Shown here: piece by piece, positions 21,958 to 23,654 of the stretch
Position numbering within the stretch: position 1 is the stretch's first letter
How the letters are laid out: every line of letters starts with the position of its first letter
Assembly: GCA_025934545.1 (NCBI GenBank)
Contig: JAICXV010000001.1
Span: 1-23,654 of the forward strand
Reading direction: 5' to 3'
Source of the DNA: Verrucomicrobiia bacterium
GTDB taxonomy: Bacteria > Verrucomicrobiota > Verrucomicrobiia > Limisphaerales > Palsa-1400
Length of the DNA stretch: 23,654 nucleotides
The notes under the pieces: model-generated
What the model saw: only the letters and a program-made list of their open reading frames with translations
Told to the model about the DNA's origin: nothing
Databases searched by the model: none
Program-made: the position numbers and the translations under genes

Positions 21958-23654
21958 TTTTAACCGGAAAAATGCCGGCGTTGGACCAACTGGCGTCGTA
22001 AAGATAATTTGATCCGTATTCGTCACGAAGTTTTGCGTCACCGGCGTCCAATTGAGTGTTCCCAAATCCGATGTCGTTTCGAGATGGAAGGCACTCGCGC
22101 TCCGCGGCCATGACACATCCACCAAATTTCTTGCCGCCGGAGACAGCTCAATGGATAGCACCGGATTGGCGGCTGACGTGCCGCTGACAATCAATTCCGT
22201 GACTTGCGTCGCCCATACGTCTGTATCCGCCGCATACATCTGGATTGTCCAAAACCGATTTGGATCATTCGGGTCGGGCGATGTTGCGCTATAATCACCC
22301 CAGCGGCTAACGAAAGGCGGCTCCTCGATCAACTCGGCCAATTGTTCGTCGTCCCCTTGATATGACGCCGACCCGGCTTGCAATAGTACGGGCGCACCAA
22401 AGCTGGTAGCGCCAGATATCAACTGGCCCACGCGCGCAAAAGAACTTACGAACGTGCTCGCGCCGCTACCGTTATACGAAATGACGACGACCCCATTGGA
22501 ATTCGCAGCGATGCTGGGAAAAAACAGATCCATCGTCGAGTCGCTCAGTGTGCCGGATTCCAGCAAAGTGTGTGTCGCGCCGTCAACGCGGTACCATTGA
22601 ATGGCGATTCTTCCGTTCAAGAAAGTATTGTGCGCGGCATAAATAACGCCGTTCACCGCCCGAACACATCCACAAATCCGCGCGTCATTGGCAAGAAGGT
22701 TGGTGCTGCCGTCCGGTTGCAACGCCACAAACTGCGGAACGCCCTCGTCCTCATTGTCCGGCACAACCCACGGATCAACATTCAAAAAAGAAATCGGACC
22801 AAGAGTCGGCGCCGGTGAGCCGCCGTTCTGCACCGCAAACGCAACCAGGTTCGAATGCGGACTGCTGTCATTGCCAATATCGGAAACCGACAAAATTGCG
22901 CCATTGACCGAGCCGTCCACGCAAATGGCCGGTTGCAAGACTTGTCCGTGCGCGTCGTAATCGGCAATTCCGAACCAGGTCCGATTCGCAACGGTGGGCG
23001 TGCTCGCGAGTAAATCGGCTTTCGGAATACAAACCAATCCCGAACCCTGCGGAATTTCGCCAGCCGAATAGAAATCTCCTGACAGATAAACTGCATTGCT
23101 ATCAACGCCAAGCGTCGGAAAATCCGCAAAAAAACCGGTGTCAGGATCGGACTGAAACAAGAAACCTTTCCAGCTTCCGGTGGGATCCGACGTCGCTGAA
23201 ACGGCAAATAGAAAATCGTTTGCCTCCGAAGTTGGATCATCAGACGAGCCATCGAGATCGACTTGTGATGCAAACCAGCGTTGGATCGTCGGATCATAAA
23301 TGACGCGCGGATCACTCACCGCCCAGCTTCCAGGCAGGATCACCCCCGCATCGGACCAAAACTTAACATCGCTCTTTCCCTGAGGAATCACGCCATTGGT
23401 GCGATTATATGCCACGACAGTTCCGTTTATAAACTCGAAGAAGTGGCGTGGGCCGATTGCACCATCCGCATCCGGCGGAATTCCGGAAAAGGAGTCCGGC
23501 TTATATCGGGTCATCGTAAAGTTCGCGCCGATCGTGCACCCGATGAGTGACCCGAGGATGAGCGCATCCTGGTTGCCCTGCGCTACGCCGATCGTCGCGA
23601 CGATCAGTAGCGCCGCGGGCCAGTTGTTCATCAGGTTCGAAAGCACTGCCGCCA
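21952..23654 (-). CDS. Secreted beta-propeller-like protein, 5' end possibly outside the window
   Basis: This is an open frame of at least 559 residues from the ATG at 23631; the frame has no stop up to the window edge, so a true start further upstream is possible. A hydrophobic export-type segment (WPAALLIVATIGVAQG) opens it, but without the usual positive charges, which is why I leave the 5' end open. The body has repeated beta-propeller-like segments: DPRVIYDPTIQRWFASQVD, DFPTLGVDSNAVYLSGDFY, and FFPSIAANSNGVVVISYNGS with SRWGDYSATSPDP near the end. No catalytic residues are recognised; sialidase-like folds share this look. The C-terminus (about the last 70 residues, WTPVTQNFVTNTDQ to AFFRLKL) is the verrucomicrobial type of C-terminal domain also present on the GH25 protein. 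Its stop overlaps the small gene on the other strand. Confidence 0.75.
   Translation of the reverse strand, partial: AAVLSNLMNNWPAALLIVATIGVAQGNQDALILGSLIGCTIGANFTMTRYKPDSFSGIPPDADGAIGPRHFFEFINGTVVAYNRTNGVIPQGKSDVKFWSDAGVILPGSWAVSDPRVIYDPTIQRWFASQVDLDGSSDDPTSEANDFLFAVSATSDPTGSWKGFLFQSDPDTGFFADFPTLGVDSNAVYLSGDFYSAGEIPQGSGLVCIPKADLLASTPTVANRTWFGIADYDAHGQVLQPAICVDGSVNGAILSVSDIGNDSSPHSNLVAFAVQNGGSPAPTLGPISFLNVDPWVVPDNEDEGVPQFVALQPDGSTNLLANDARICGCVRAVNGVIYAAHNTFLNGRIAIQWYRVDGATHTLLESGTLSDSTMDLFFPSIAANSNGVVVISYNGSGASTFVSSFARVGQLISGATSFGAPVLLQAGSASYQGDDEQLAELIEEPPFVSRWGDYSATSPDPNDPNRFWTIQMYAADTDVWATQVTELIVSGTSAANPVLSIELSPAARNLVDVSWPRSASAFHLETTSDLGTLNWTPVTQNFVTNTDQIIFTTPVGPTPAFFRLKL

Noticed and set aside
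1..23654. Mobile elements, phage genes, CRISPR arrays, toxin-antitoxin or defence genes
   Set aside because: I looked for transposase or integrase motifs, regular direct repeats and small paired toxin-like genes and found none. The window reads as core and secreted-protein chromosome.

Overview
The window looks like ordinary chromosome from a member of the Verrucomicrobiota (a Pedosphaera/Limisphaera-like lineage is my best guess). The basis is moderate GC, few Shine-Dalgarno sites, secreted proteins ending in the short beta-rich C-terminal domain common in that phylum, a lineage-type DXS, and a gram-negative lipoprotein and phospholipid maturation set. I see no transposase, integrase, phage gene, CRISPR array, rRNA or tRNA. 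Every stretch between genes is shorter than 200 bases, so there is no large unexplained gap.

Layout. Bases 1-481 hold the 3' end of atpG (ATP synthase gamma subunit). A secreted modular GH25 lysozyme (564-2426, +) follows. Its 3' end overlaps that of a convergent group III truncated haemoglobin (2413-2829, -). A large YfhO-like polytopic membrane protein (2940-5717, -) sits 17 nt downstream of a tight urate-breakdown operon on the minus strand: uraD, then a 5-hydroxyisourate hydrolase gene, then an allC-like gene, with 1-nt gaps (7845 down to 5735). The matching first enzyme, a PuuD-type membrane urate oxidase, is divergent across a 56-nt gap (7902-8717, +). Together these would convert urate to S-allantoin and later hydrolyse allantoate; allantoinase is not in the window.

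Next on the plus strand come a secreted trypsin-like serine protease (8844-9986) and a small lipoprotein (10017-10337). The lipoprotein appears to be a stand-alone copy of the protease's N-terminal domain. Then come two tandem DUF883/YqjD-like membrane-anchored proteins with a clear terminator, a third small membrane protein, and an HtrA/Deg protease with two PDZ domains (11560-13029).

On the minus strand, xseB and dxs are coupled by TAATG (15345 to 13079). A secreted helix-hairpin-helix ComEA-like protein (15533-16168, +) is divergent from them. The last large block is a minus-strand run: lnt, aas, a secreted BPL-N/GATase-like protein, hpt and a small lipoprotein (21632 to 16198). The lnt and aas genes overlap by ATGA. 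Their products fit one cycle: Lnt makes a lysophospholipid while acylating lipoproteins, and Aas re-acylates it. The window ends with a 65-residue unknown protein (+) and a convergent secreted beta-propeller-like protein (-) whose 5' end may lie outside the window.

The observations most worth a second look are the protease/lipoprotein domain pair, the lnt-aas overlap, the divergent urate cluster with a PuuD that lacks a cytochrome c tail, and the duplicated DUF883 genes beside HtrA.
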